A DNA stretch of 64,000 nt. It comes from Pengzhenrongella sicca. Lineage in GTDB: Bacteria; Actinomycetota; Actinomycetes; Actinomycetales; Cellulomonadaceae. The stretch is taken from the NCBI RefSeq assembly GCF_017569225.1, contig NZ_CP071868.1:2294001-2358000 (forward strand), in the 5' to 3' direction. The notes under the pieces were generated by a model. The model was given only the letters and a program-made list of their open reading frames with translations. It had not been told where the DNA came from and ran no database searches. The position numbers were made by a program, and so were the translations under genes. Of the stretch, positions 33,819 through 42,537 are shown piece by piece; position 1 is the stretch's first letter, and every line of letters begins with the position of its first letter.

Positions 33819-34993
33819 GACGCGCCCCGCGGGGCCGGGCCGCGCCGTCGGCCGCCGTCGGTCGCCGTCGCCCGGCCGGTCCAGGCGAGCAGGCGGTCCA
33901 CCGGCCAGGTGGTGACGACACGGTCCGCCTCGAGGTCGTGCGCGACGGCGCGGTCGCAGCCCGCCCACTGCCAGTCGAGCTGTCCGGGGGCGTGGGCGTC
34001 GGTGTCGACCGTGAACAGGCACCCCGCGTCGATCGCGGACTGCAGCAACGCGTGCGGCGGGTCGAGGCGGTCGGGCCGGCTGTTGATCTCCACGGCGACG
34101 CCGTGCTCGGCGCACGCGGCGAACACCGCCTCGTGGTCGAACGTGCTCGGCGGCCGGAGCCGGCCGGTGACCTGGCGCCCCGTGCAGTGCCCGAGCACGT
34201 CGACGTGGGGGTTGGCGACCGCGGCGAGCAGCCGCCGGGTCATCGGCGCGCGCTCCATCCGCAGCTTCGAGTGCACCGAGGCCACCACGACGTCGAGCTC
34301 GGCGAGCAGCTCCGGCTCCTGGTCGAGCGCGCCGTCGTCCAGGATGTCGACCTCGATCCCGGTGAGCACCCGGAACGTGGAACCGGCCGCGCCGAGGGCA
34401 CCGTTGAGGGCCGCGATCTGGTCGATCTGGGCCCGCAGCCGGGCCGGGCTCAGCCCGTGCGCGACCGTCAGCCGCGGCGAGTGGTCGGTGATGGTCAGGT
34501 AGTCGTGCCCGAGGTCGATCGCCGCGAGCACCATCTCCTGCAGCGGGCTGCCGCCGTCGCTCTCGTCCGTGTGCGCGTGCAGGTCGCCTCGCAGCGCGGC
34601 GCGCAGCGCCTGCCCCGGCCCCGTGTGGGCGACCGCCTCCCGCTCGAGCTCGTCGAGGTAGGCCACCGGCCGCCCCGACAGGCGGGCCTCGATCACGCCC
34701 GCGGTGCGGTCCCCCACCCCGGGCAGGTCCTTGAGCCGGCCGGCCGCCGCGAGGGCGAGCAGCTGCGCCGGCTCGGTCGCCTCGACGGTCCGCGCGGCGC
34801 CGCGGAACGCCGCGCTGCGGTAGGACTCGCCGCGCGAGCGCGACCGGCCGCGTTCGAGCAGGAGCGCGATCCGCCGCAGGGTGGCCGTCACCTCCTCGCG
34901 GGCAGCCGCGGCGTCGGCGGTTGGCGCGCCCGTGGAGCCCGTCGGGCCGGTATCGACCTGTTCCGGGGCGCGCCCGGCGCGCTCGCGTGCCAC
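33815..34993 (-). CDS. Helix-hairpin-helix plus PHP-domain protein (PolX C-terminal like)
   Basis: This 392-aa protein has an N-terminal helical region resembling the 8-kDa domain of PolX (IALLLERGRSRSRGESYRSAAFR), a helix-hairpin-helix (LKDLPGVGDRTAGVIEARL), and a PHP phosphoesterase domain: GDLHAHTDESDG, LTITDHSP, GIEVDIL, VASVHSK, HCTG, VEINSR and DTDAHAPG. The central DNA polymerase beta palm is absent. It could act as a 3' phosphatase or nuclease on DNA ends. The 12-base gap to the Ku gene, same strand, supports a repair role. Confidence 0.85.
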   Translation of the reverse strand: MARERAGRAPEQVDTGPTGSTGAPTADAAAAREEVTATLRRIALLLERGRSRSRGESYRSAAFRGAARTVEATEPAQLLALAAAGRLKDLPGVGDRTAGVIEARLSGRPVAYLDELEREAVAHTGPGQALRAALRGDLHAHTDESDGGSPLQEMVLAAIDLGHDYLTITDHSPRLTVAHGLSPARLRAQIDQIAALNGALGAAGSTFRVLTGIEVDILDDGALDQEPELLAELDVVVASVHSKLRMERAPMTRRLLAAVANPHVDVLGHCTGRQVTGRLRPPSTFDHEAVFAACAEHGVAVEINSRPDRLDPPHALLQSAIDAGCLFTVDTDAHAPGQLDWQWAGCDRAVAHDLEADRVVTTWPVDRLLAWTGRATATDGGRRRGPAPRGAS

Positions 34994-35005
34994 GTCAGGC
35001 CCGCG

Positions 35006-36112
35006 TCAGGACGCGCGACGGCGGGTCGCGGCTCGGGTGCCCTCCGCCTTCGCGGCGGTGGCCTTCCTCGCGGGCGCCTTCGCCGCGGCGGCCTTCGCGG
35101 CGGGTGCCTTCGTTGCGCTCGTCTTCGCCGCGGTCGTCTTCGCCGCGGCAACCTTCGTCGCGGTCGTCTTGGCCGCGGTGGCCTTCGTGGCCGGCGTCGC
35201 CGGGGTCGCCCGCTTCGTCGCCGCCGCCGCCTTCGCTGGCGCCCTCTTCGCTGGCGCCCTCTTCGCCGGCACCGCAGCCTTGCCCCCGGCCGAGGTCGAC
35301 GCACGCACGGGCTCGCCGCGGGCCTCGCGCGCCTTCTCCACGCTGCGCTGCAGCGCGGCGAGCAGGTCGATGACCTCCCCCGCGCCCGACGTGGCGCCGT
35401 CGGCCCCCTCGGCGGCCGGCACCGACCGGGTCGCGCCGGCCGAGACCTTCGACTCGATCAGCGTCTCGAGCGCCGCCTGGTACCGGTCCTCGAACGCGGA
35501 CGGGTCGAAGTCCGCGGCGAGCGAGTCGACCAGCGACGACGCCATCTGGAGCTCCTGGGGGCGGACCGAGATGTCGGCGTCGAGCACCGGGAACTCCGCG
35601 GCGCGCACCTCGTCCGGCCAGAGCAGGGTCTGCAGGCAGATGACGTCGCCGCGCACCCGCAGCACCGCCATCGACTCGCGCTGGCGCAGCGCGACCTTGA
35701 CGACGGCCATCCGGTCGCTCGCCGCGAGGGCCTCCCGCAGCAGCGCGTAGGGCTTCGCCGCGGTCTTCTCGGGCTCGAGGTAGTAGGTCTTGGCGAGCAG
35801 GATCGGGTCGACCTGCTCCGACGGGACGAACTCGAGCACCGAGATCTCGCGGTCCGTCGCGAGCGGGAGCTCCGCGAGGTCCTCGTCCGTGAGCACGACG
35901 ATCTCGCCGTCGTCGGTCTGATAGCCCTTCGCGATGTCGCTCATCTCGACCGGCTCGCCGCAGACGCTGCACGTCTTGCGGTACCGGATCCGGCCCGCGT
36001 CGGCGCGGTGCACCTGATGCAGCGGGACCTCGTGCTCGCCCGTGGCCGAGTAGAGCTTGACCGGGACGTTGACCAGCCCGAACGCCACCGCGCCCTTCCA
36101 GATTGCCCGCAC
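35006..36112 (-). CDS. ku: Ku protein (non-homologous end joining)
   Basis: This 368-aa homodimeric DNA-end-binding protein has the bacterial Ku core in residues about 1-255 (MRAIWKGAVAFGLVNVPVKL, YRKTCSVCGEPVEMSDIAKG, ETLIESK). It recruits the ligase and polymerase modules encoded opposite. The C-terminal 110 residues are almost only Ala/Lys/Thr/Pro repeats (KATAAKTTATK type), like the histone H1-like tails of some actinobacterial Ku proteins that bind DNA. GTG at 36112 is the family start. It is divergent from the ligase gene across a 99-base region with nested inverted repeats. Confidence 0.95.
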   Translation of the reverse strand: MRAIWKGAVAFGLVNVPVKLYSATGEHEVPLHQVHRADAGRIRYRKTCSVCGEPVEMSDIAKGYQTDDGEIVVLTDEDLAELPLATDREISVLEFVPSEQVDPILLAKTYYLEPEKTAAKPYALLREALAASDRMAVVKVALRQRESMAVLRVRGDVICLQTLLWPDEVRAAEFPVLDADISVRPQELQMASSLVDSLAADFDPSAFEDRYQAALETLIESKVSAGATRSVPAAEGADGATSGAGEVIDLLAALQRSVEKAREARGEPVRASTSAGGKAAVPAKRAPAKRAPAKAAAATKRATPATPATKATAAKTTATKVAAAKTTAAKTSATKAPAAKAAAAKAPARKATAAKAEGTRAATRRRAS

Positions 36113-36134
36113 AGGCCACCTCCCGACTCGATGT

Positions 36135-36191
36135 GGTCCGTCTCGGGCGCACCGGCGCTGCCGGTGCGCGCACGGCGCGACGAAACGGACC
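36135..36191. repeat. Nested inverted repeats in the ku / ligase divergent promoter
   Basis: An inner perfect 10-bp stem, GCGCACCGGC (36147-36156) with GCCGGTGCGC (36160-36169) around a 3-base loop, is enclosed by GGTCCGT (36135-36141) and ACGGACC (36185-36191). The whole occupies the gap between the Ku start (36112) and the ligase start (36212). It could be a shared regulatory site. Confidence 0.55.
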
Positions 36192-36211
36192 TCTGTGGGC
36201 AGGATGGACCC

Positions 36212-37147
36212 GTGCAGCCCATGCTCGCTACCCGAGCGGCGAATCCCGCCGCGCTTCCGACCGGCCCAGGCTGGGCCTATGAGGTGAAATGGGACGGCGT
36301 CCGGCTCCTCGCCGACACCACGGGCGGGCCCCTGCGGCTGCTCAGCCGGACCGGCCGGGACGTCACCGTCTCCTATCCCGAGCTCGGCGGGCTCGGGGAG
36401 ATCCAGGGCGCCGTGCTCGACGGCGAGGTTGTCGCGATGGTCGACGGCCGCCCGTCGTTCGCCGCGCTCGCGGACCGCATGCACGTCCAGGATCCCGCCC
36501 GGGCCCGCGCCCTGGCGGCCCAGCGCCCCGTGAGCTACATGGTGTTCGACGTGCCCGCGCTCTACGGCGTCGAGCTCGCGCGCCGCCCGTTCGACGAGCG
36601 CCGCGCGACGCTCGAACGCCTCGACCTGCCGGCGCCCGCGCTGCTCTCACCCGTGTACGACGACGGCGCGGACCTGTGGGAGGTGACGCGCGAGCACGGG
36701 CTCGAGGGCGTCGTCGCGAAGCGGCGCGCGTCGACCTACCAGCCGGGCCGGCGCTCCCACGACTGGGTCAAGGCCGCGCACCGGTTCACGCGGGCGGCCC
36801 TCGTCGGCGGGTGGCGCGCGGAGAGCACGGGGTCGGGGCGGCTCGGTGCGGTGCTCCTCGGCGCGCCCGACGCCACCGGTGCGCTGCGCTACCTCGGCCG
36901 CGCGGGCAGCGGCCTCACCGGCCCGATCGGCGCCGCTCTGACCGAGCTGCTCGTCCCGCGTGCGCGCGACGCGAGCCCGTTCGACGAGCCCGTGCCCGCC
37001 CTGGACGCGCGCGGCACGCACTGGTGCGAGCCCACGCTCGTCGTCGACGTCGTCTACCTCACCCGGACGCCGACGGGCCGCCTGCGCCAGCCCGTGGTGC
37101 GCGGCGTGCGGGACGACAGCCCCCCCGACCCGTGGGACGAGCCGTGA
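36212..37147 (+). CDS. ATP-dependent DNA ligase, stand-alone LigD-type ligase module
   Basis: This 311-aa ligase seals breaks during end joining. It has the adenylation motif I EVKWDGVR (nucleophile Lys26), motif III (LLSRTGRDVT), motif IV (DLWEVTREHGLEGVVAKR), motif V and a C-terminal OB domain (residues about 210-305). There is no polymerase or phosphoesterase domain in the same chain, unlike mycobacterial LigD. The next gene supplies the polymerase. GTG at 36212 begins VQPMLAT; the longer upstream frame would read through the regulatory region. It overlaps the next gene by four bases. Confidence 0.9.
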   Translation: MQPMLATRAANPAALPTGPGWAYEVKWDGVRLLADTTGGPLRLLSRTGRDVTVSYPELGGLGEIQGAVLDGEVVAMVDGRPSFAALADRMHVQDPARARALAAQRPVSYMVFDVPALYGVELARRPFDERRATLERLDLPAPALLSPVYDDGADLWEVTREHGLEGVVAKRRASTYQPGRRSHDWVKAAHRFTRAALVGGWRAESTGSGRLGAVLLGAPDATGALRYLGRAGSGLTGPIGAALTELLVPRARDASPFDEPVPALDARGTHWCEPTLVVDVVYLTRTPTGRLRQPVVRGVRDDSPPDPWDEP

Positions 37148-38037
37148 GCCCCCGCGACGGCGGGCAGCTCGTCGACGTAGCCGGCCGGCAGGTGCGCATC
37201 ACGAGCCTGGAGAAGGTGATGTACCCGGCGGTCGGGATGACGAAAGCCGAGGTGATCGACTACTACGCGCGCGTCGCGGACGCGATCCTGCCGCAGCTGA
37301 AGGACCGGCCCGTGACGAGGATCCGGTTCCCCGACGGCGTTGCCGGGCAGCAGTTCTTCGAGAAGAACGTCCCGGCCGGCGCCCCGGACTGGGTGCGCCG
37401 GCAGCGCCTCGCGGCGTCGCCCGGCGCCGAGGACGAGGGCACGATGCTGACCTTGCCGTTCCTGGACGACCTGCCGAGCCTCGTGTGGTCGGCCAACCAG
37501 GGTGCCCTGGAGCTGCACACCCCGCAGTGGCGCGTCGGGCCGCGCGGCGGGCTGCGCAACCCCGACCGGCTCGTGATCGACCTCGACCCGGGCGCGCCCG
37601 CGGCGTTGCACGACTGCGCGCGCGTCGCGCACCTCGTGGCGGACCGGCTGCGCGCGGACGGGCTCGAGCCCGTCCCGGTGACCTCGGGGAGCAAGGGCCT
37701 GCAGCTGTACGCCCCGCTGCGGGGACGGCGCACGGTGCTCGAGGTGCGCCAGTACGCGCGCGACCTCGCCCACGAGCTCGCCGCCGAGCACCCACGCCAG
37801 ATCGTCGCGCTGATGACCAAGAACCTGCGCGGCGGGAAGGTGCTCCTCGACTGGTCGCAGAACCACCCGGCCAAGACCACGATCACGCCGTACTCGCTGC
37901 GCGGCCGCGACCGCCCGACCGTCGCCGCCCCCCGCACCTGGGCCGAGCTGGACGACGACGAGCTGCGGCAGCTGACCCCCGACGAGGTGCTCGACCGCCT
38001 GGCCGACATCGGCGATCTCCTCGCTCCCGGCCGGTGA
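37144..38037 (+). CDS. LigD-type polymerase/primase module (NHEJ polymerase)
   Basis: This 297-aa archaeo-eukaryotic primase-like polymerase fills or adds nucleotides at broken ends. Motifs: LEKVMYPAVGMTKAEVIDYY for phosphate recognition, RFPDGVAGQQFFEKN, VIDLDPG (metal-binding Asp pair), SGSKGLQLYAPL, and MTKNLRGGKVLLDWSQN. In the SGSKGLxLY motif many family members have His where this protein has Gln. The GTG overlaps the ligase stop (GTGA). Split ligase and polymerase genes next to ku are common in actinomycetes other than mycobacteria. Confidence 0.9.
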   Translation: MSPRDGGQLVDVAGRQVRITSLEKVMYPAVGMTKAEVIDYYARVADAILPQLKDRPVTRIRFPDGVAGQQFFEKNVPAGAPDWVRRQRLAASPGAEDEGTMLTLPFLDDLPSLVWSANQGALELHTPQWRVGPRGGLRNPDRLVIDLDPGAPAALHDCARVAHLVADRLRADGLEPVPVTSGSKGLQLYAPLRGRRTVLEVRQYARDLAHELAAEHPRQIVALMTKNLRGGKVLLDWSQNHPAKTTITPYSLRGRDRPTVAAPRTWAELDDDELRQLTPDEVLDRLADIGDLLAPGR

Positions 38038-38071
38038 GCCGGGCGCCTCGCCACACGGGTGAGCCGGGTGC

Positions 38072-39007
38072 CTAGCCGCGCCGGTGGTCCTGGACGGCCA
38101 GGCGTGGGCCGCGGCGCGGGGCGCGCGCCTGCCCGCCGAGCTCGAGCAGCCGGATGACCCGGTACCGGTGCGGCCGCCACGGCTCGAGCAGCACGAGCAT
38201 CTCGGCGTCGTCGACCCGGCGGCCGACGAGCGCCCAGCCGACGGCCGCGGCGAGGTGGTAGTCGCCCACCGACACGGCGTCCGCGTCCCCCAGCGCGCGC
38301 TGCGCGACCTCGGCCGCGGTCCATGGGCCGACGCCGGGGACGGCCTGCAGGCGGCGGGTCGCGTCGGCGGGGCTCATCGACGACGCCTCCTCGAGCCGGT
38401 GCGCGACCCGGGCGCAGGCCCGCACGGTACGGGCGCGGCCGGGGTCGACGCCCGCGCGGTGGAAGTCCCAGCTCGGCACGCGCAGCCACCCCTGCGCATC
38501 CGGGACCACGCGCAGGCCCGCCGGAGCCGGCCCCGGCGCGGGCGTTCCATGCCGGTCCAGGAGCCAGCGCCACGCCGTCGTCGCCGTGCTGGAGATCACG
38601 CGCTGCTCGAGCACGGCGGGCACGAGTGACTCCAGCACCCGCCCGGTACGGGGGATCCGCAGCCCTGGGTGGCGCAGGTGCGCTGCCGCCAGGGCGGGGG
38701 TGAGCGGGGCGAAGGCGGCGGGGTCGTCGCCCGCGCCGAGCAGCGCGGGCAGGCCGTCGAGCGCCGCCCGGGCGCCCGGGCCCCAGGCGCGGGCGTCGAC
38801 CCGGTGGGCGTTGACCTGGACGAGCCGGCACGTTGCCGGACCGGCGCCGGCAAGGGTCGTGCGCCACAGGGCGCCGTCGGGCGCGCGCCGGGTCGTCGGG
38901 TCGAACCGGCCGTGCGCCAGGCGCGCCAGCGTGCTGACCAGGTCGACCGGGGTCGCGGACTCGTAGGTCGCGGACGCCTCGGTCGCGGACTCCTCGGCCA
39001 TCGTCAT
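38072..39007 (-). CDS. DNA-3-methyladenine glycosylase (AlkA-like, HhH-GPD)
   Basis: This 311-aa base-excision glycosylase carries the helix-hairpin-helix LQAVPGVGPWTAAEVAQRAL and the catalytic Asp in VSVGDYHL, the HhH-GPD signature of AlkA-type enzymes. The N-terminal 110 residues form the beta domain. No iron-sulfur cluster cysteines are present, as expected for AlkA. ATG at 39007 overlaps the ligase stop by one base (TGATG), so the pair is coupled. It would remove alkylated purines. Confidence 0.87.
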   Translation of the reverse strand: MTMAEESATEASATYESATPVDLVSTLARLAHGRFDPTTRRAPDGALWRTTLAGAGPATCRLVQVNAHRVDARAWGPGARAALDGLPALLGAGDDPAAFAPLTPALAAAHLRHPGLRIPRTGRVLESLVPAVLEQRVISSTATTAWRWLLDRHGTPAPGPAPAGLRVVPDAQGWLRVPSWDFHRAGVDPGRARTVRACARVAHRLEEASSMSPADATRRLQAVPGVGPWTAAEVAQRALGDADAVSVGDYHLAAAVGWALVGRRVDDAEMLVLLEPWRPHRYRVIRLLELGGQARAPRRGPRLAVQDHRRG

Positions 39008-40080
39008 CAGCGGGCCGCGAGCACGTCCGTCAGCGCGTAGCTGACCGGCTCCTCGAGCTGCGCGTAGGTGCACGAGAGCGGGTCGCGGTCGGGCCGCCAG
39101 TGCCGGAACTGCGCGGTGTGCCGCAGCCGCGTGCCCTCCATGTGGTCGTACGCGACCTCCAGCACGCGCTCGGGCCGCAGCGGGACGAACGACAGGTCCT
39201 TGCCCCGGTTCCACCGGCTGGTCTCGGCCTCGCGCGGCGTTCGCGCGGACGCCGCCTCGACCGCCGCCCCCCACGGGTGCGCGGCGAGGTCGGTGCGCAG
39301 GGGTTGGAGCTCGGCGAAAAGCTCGCGCCGGCGGGCCATCGTGAAGGCGCCGACCACCCCCACGGAGGCGAGCGAGCCGTTGTCGGTGTACAGGCCGAGC
39401 AGCAGCGAGCCGACCGCGTCCGGACCCGACGTGTGCACGCGGTAGCCGGCGACGACGCAGTCGGCCGTCCGGTCGTGCTTGATCTTGCTCCAGCCGCGCT
39501 TGCCGGGCAGGTACGGACCGTCCGCACGCTTGGCGACGACGCCGTCGAGGCCCGCGCCCTCGAACTGCTCGAACCACCGGGCCGCGACCGCGACGTCGTC
39601 GGTGCTCGGCGTGACGTAGAACGGGTGCTCCGCGCCGGAGCCCGCCAGCGCCTGGACGAGGCCCGCGCGCCGGTCGTCGAACGGCCGGGCGGTCAGGTCC
39701 TCGTCGTCGAGCGCGAGCAGGTCGAACGCGACGAACAGGGCCGGCGTCGTCCGGGCGAGCAGCTCGACGCGGGAGGCGGCCGGGTGGATCCGCTGCAGGA
39801 GCGCCTCGAAGTCGAGCCCCGCATGCGTGACGCTCGGGACCACGATCTCGCCGTCGAGCACGCACCGCTGCGGCAGGTTGGCGAGGGCGCCCGCGACGAC
39901 CTCCGGGAAGTACCGCGCGATCGACTTCGTGTTCCGGCTGGTGATCTCGACGTCGGGGCCGTCCCGGAAGACGATCGCCCGGAATCCGTCCCACTTGGGC
40001 TCGTACCGCTGCCCCGCGGGGATGGCCGGGACGGACTTGGCGAGCATCGGGTCGACCGGCGGCTGAACGGGAAGGTCCAT
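39007..40080 (-). CDS. ligC: ATP-dependent DNA ligase, LigC type
   Basis: A second, independent ATP-dependent ligase (357 aa) with motif I YEPKWDGFR (Lys29), SRNTKSIARYFPEV (motif Ia/III region), LDGEIVV, GLDGVVAKR (motif IV) and WSKIKHDRTADCVV (motif V), and an OB-fold C-terminus with the extended tail of mycobacterial LigC. LigC-type ligases act as back-up ligases in base-excision repair and end joining. Coupling to the AlkA-like glycosylase fits a base-excision unit. Confidence 0.92.
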   Translation of the reverse strand: MDLPVQPPVDPMLAKSVPAIPAGQRYEPKWDGFRAIVFRDGPDVEITSRNTKSIARYFPEVVAGALANLPQRCVLDGEIVVPSVTHAGLDFEALLQRIHPAASRVELLARTTPALFVAFDLLALDDEDLTARPFDDRRAGLVQALAGSGAEHPFYVTPSTDDVAVAARWFEQFEGAGLDGVVAKRADGPYLPGKRGWSKIKHDRTADCVVAGYRVHTSGPDAVGSLLLGLYTDNGSLASVGVVGAFTMARRRELFAELQPLRTDLAAHPWGAAVEAASARTPREAETSRWNRGKDLSFVPLRPERVLEVAYDHMEGTRLRHTAQFRHWRPDRDPLSCTYAQLEEPVSYALTDVLAAR

Positions 40081-40116
40081 CGCGCTAGTGTGCCGCCGGC
40101 GCGGCGCGCTCGCTCG

Positions 40117-42459
40117 CTAGCGCCCGGCCCCGACCGTGGGAACGTGCAGCACGGACGGGAGCCGGTCGTGGATGCGCCGGACGACCTCCGGCAACTGCGG
40201 CCCGGGAACAGGCCGGCCCAGGCCGAAACCCTGCGCGGCGTGGCACTGCATGTCGCGCAGCGCGAGCAAAGTCTCGTCGTCTTCGACGCCCTCAGCGATG
40301 ACATCGAGGCCGAGGTGGCGGGCCAGCTCGACCGTCGAGCGCACGATGGCGGCCGACGCGGCGTCGTCGAGGATGCCCGCCACGAACGACCGGTCGATCT
40401 TGAGCCGGCGCACCGGCAGCTTCTGGAGGTATGCGAGCGAGCTGTACCCGGTGCCGTAGTCGTCGATCGACAGGGTCACGCCCATCCCGGAGAGCGCGCC
40501 GAGCACCTGACGTGAGCGCCGCGGGTCGACCATCGCGCTGCCCTCGGTCAGCTCGAGCTCGAGCACGGTCGGGGAGAGCCCGTGCCGATCGAGCGCCGCC
40601 TGGACGTCCTCGACGAGGCCGCGGTCGAGCAGGTTCAGCACGGAGAGGTTCACGGCGACGGTGAGCACGAGGCCCTCGGCCCGCCACCGCGCGCACTGCT
40701 CGAGCGCCGCGTCGAGCACGAACTGCGTAAAGGTGCCGATCATCCCGGTGCGCTCGGCCGCTTGGATGAACGAGTCCGGGCCGAGCAGGCCGTAGACCGG
40801 GTGCTGCCACCGCGAGAGCGCCTCGACCCCGAAGACGCGCCCGGTGCCGATCTCGACCTGCGGCTGGTAGTACACGACGATGTCGCCCGCCTCGAGTGCG
40901 CCGCGCAGCTCACCGATGACCAACGGCGCGAGCGTCCCGCCCGACTCGAGCTCGGTCCCGTAGTAGGCCGTCCGGACCGGCCGGTCCTTCGCGGCGGAGA
41001 GCGCGACGTCGGCGCGGTGCAGGGCGAGCGCGGGGTCGGTGCACGTGGGCTCGAGGTCGAACGCTCCGACGGCCACCTCGACGCTCACGCTGACGTCGTC
41101 GAGGTCGAGGGGCTCCTCGAGGGCGCGCCGCAGGTCCCCCGCCAGGTCCAGGCCGCCGACGCCGACTCCGACGGTGCGCACCGGGTGCGGGACGAGCACG
41201 GAGAAGGTGTGGTCCCCCGTGCGCGCGACGGTCGCGCCCCGGCCGCAGAGCTGGATCAGCCGCACGCCGACGGAGTGCAGGATCTCGTCCCCGATGCGAT
41301 GACCGAGGGTGTCGGTCAGCTCGGCGAAGCGCTCGAGGTCGACGAGCAGCACGATCAGCCGGCCGCGGTCCCCCGGCGCCCGCTCGCCGCCGCCGGAGAC
41401 GGCGGCTGCGAGCAGATCGGCGAACTTGCGACCGTTGGCCAGGCCCGTCACGAAGTCCCGATCGGCGAGCTCGCGCAGCCGTTCGGCCTGGCGCTGCGAG
41501 AGCTGCACGAGGTGGACCATCCGCGCCAGCACGAGCACCCCGAGCAGACAGCCCGCGATCACCACCGACCACTCGCTGGTCGGCACCCCGGCGAGCAGCT
41601 GGCCGGCGACGATGACCGGTCCGGTGACCAACGCGGCCGTCAGCCCGAGCATCCTCGCGACCTGCATCTGCTCGGGGCGGTCCGGCGCGATCGCCGACAG
41701 CGCGACCATCGACGGATGGAGCGCGGCGGCGCCCCACAGCACGTACGCGACGAGCCAGATCGGGTCGAGCAGGCCCACCCCGCTAGCGAGCGCCGGTGTG
41801 AAGCTCGCGGCCTCGAACAGGCTGTCGGCCACGATGAGTGCAGTGATCGAGCTCGCAAGCAGCCGCGTCGCGGTGTTCCAGGTCCCGGCGGCCGTCGCGA
41901 GGCGCACGAGCATCGCGAAGAGGAGGACGTCGCCGAGCGGGTACGAGACGGCGACGGCAAGCTCGAGGGTCCGCTCGCCGCCGGCGACCAAGGTCGGCTG
42001 GACGAGGTACACCCAGGAGAGCAGGCCCGCCGCGACCGTGAAGATCGAGCTGTCGAGCAGCGCGGTCGGGCCGCGCTCGGGCCCGCGGCTGCGCACCAGG
42101 ATCAGGAGCCCGGCGGCCAGGCCCGGGTAGGCGGCCAGGTAGAACAGGTCCGAGAGCAGCAGGCTGGTCCCGCCCAGGGTGCCGTCGGGGTACCACGAGT
42201 AGATCGCGTCGCCGACGGCCCAGGCGGCGATCCCGGTGCCCATGAGGTACCAGGCCCGGGCGTCGCGCGGCCGATTCCGCCGCACGCCCACCACGATCGC
42301 GAGGATGCCGGTGAGGCTGACCAGCAGGTAGGCGAAATCCCGGACGAACCCGGGCGGCGCGGCGAGGATCGCGACGGCTGCGCAGCTGCCGCCGACCAGG
42401 TAGTGCCGCCAGCTCAACACCGTCGCTCCGCCGCTCTCGCCCGCCACGCACTGCCGCAT
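40117..42459 (-). CDS. Membrane GGDEF-EAL protein, degenerate cyclase and likely active phosphodiesterase
   Basis: The 780-aa protein starts with about eight to nine membrane helices (residues 15-310), followed by a GGDEF domain and an EAL domain. The GGDEF signature is replaced by TGDHTF (residues 414-419), so cyclase activity is unlikely. The EAL domain keeps the catalytic set: Glu546 in VEALSRW, NLS, ELTEGS, IDDYGTGYSS, KIDRSF, AEGVED and QGFGLGRP. It should therefore degrade c-di-GMP in response to a membrane or ligand signal. It is a single gene with 36 bases to the ligC start. Confidence 0.93.
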   Translation of the reverse strand: MRQCVAGESGGATVLSWRHYLVGGSCAAVAILAAPPGFVRDFAYLLVSLTGILAIVVGVRRNRPRDARAWYLMGTGIAAWAVGDAIYSWYPDGTLGGTSLLLSDLFYLAAYPGLAAGLLILVRSRGPERGPTALLDSSIFTVAAGLLSWVYLVQPTLVAGGERTLELAVAVSYPLGDVLLFAMLVRLATAAGTWNTATRLLASSITALIVADSLFEAASFTPALASGVGLLDPIWLVAYVLWGAAALHPSMVALSAIAPDRPEQMQVARMLGLTAALVTGPVIVAGQLLAGVPTSEWSVVIAGCLLGVLVLARMVHLVQLSQRQAERLRELADRDFVTGLANGRKFADLLAAAVSGGGERAPGDRGRLIVLLVDLERFAELTDTLGHRIGDEILHSVGVRLIQLCGRGATVARTGDHTFSVLVPHPVRTVGVGVGGLDLAGDLRRALEEPLDLDDVSVSVEVAVGAFDLEPTCTDPALALHRADVALSAAKDRPVRTAYYGTELESGGTLAPLVIGELRGALEAGDIVVYYQPQVEIGTGRVFGVEALSRWQHPVYGLLGPDSFIQAAERTGMIGTFTQFVLDAALEQCARWRAEGLVLTVAVNLSVLNLLDRGLVEDVQAALDRHGLSPTVLELELTEGSAMVDPRRSRQVLGALSGMGVTLSIDDYGTGYSSLAYLQKLPVRRLKIDRSFVAGILDDAASAAIVRSTVELARHLGLDVIAEGVEDDETLLALRDMQCHAAQGFGLGRPVPGPQLPEVVRRIHDRLPSVLHVPTVGAGR

Positions 42460-42537
42460 GGCTACGGACGACCCATCGGCCCGGTCGCGTCCGAAATGAG
42501 CGATCCGGCCGTTCTGATCGGCCGACGACGGCGCTCG

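Noticed and set aside
35040-35275. Repeated GCCTTCGCGGCG-like units considered as CRISPR or satellite DNA
   Set aside because: They are irregular codon repeats of the Ala/Lys tail of Ku, without uniform spacers.
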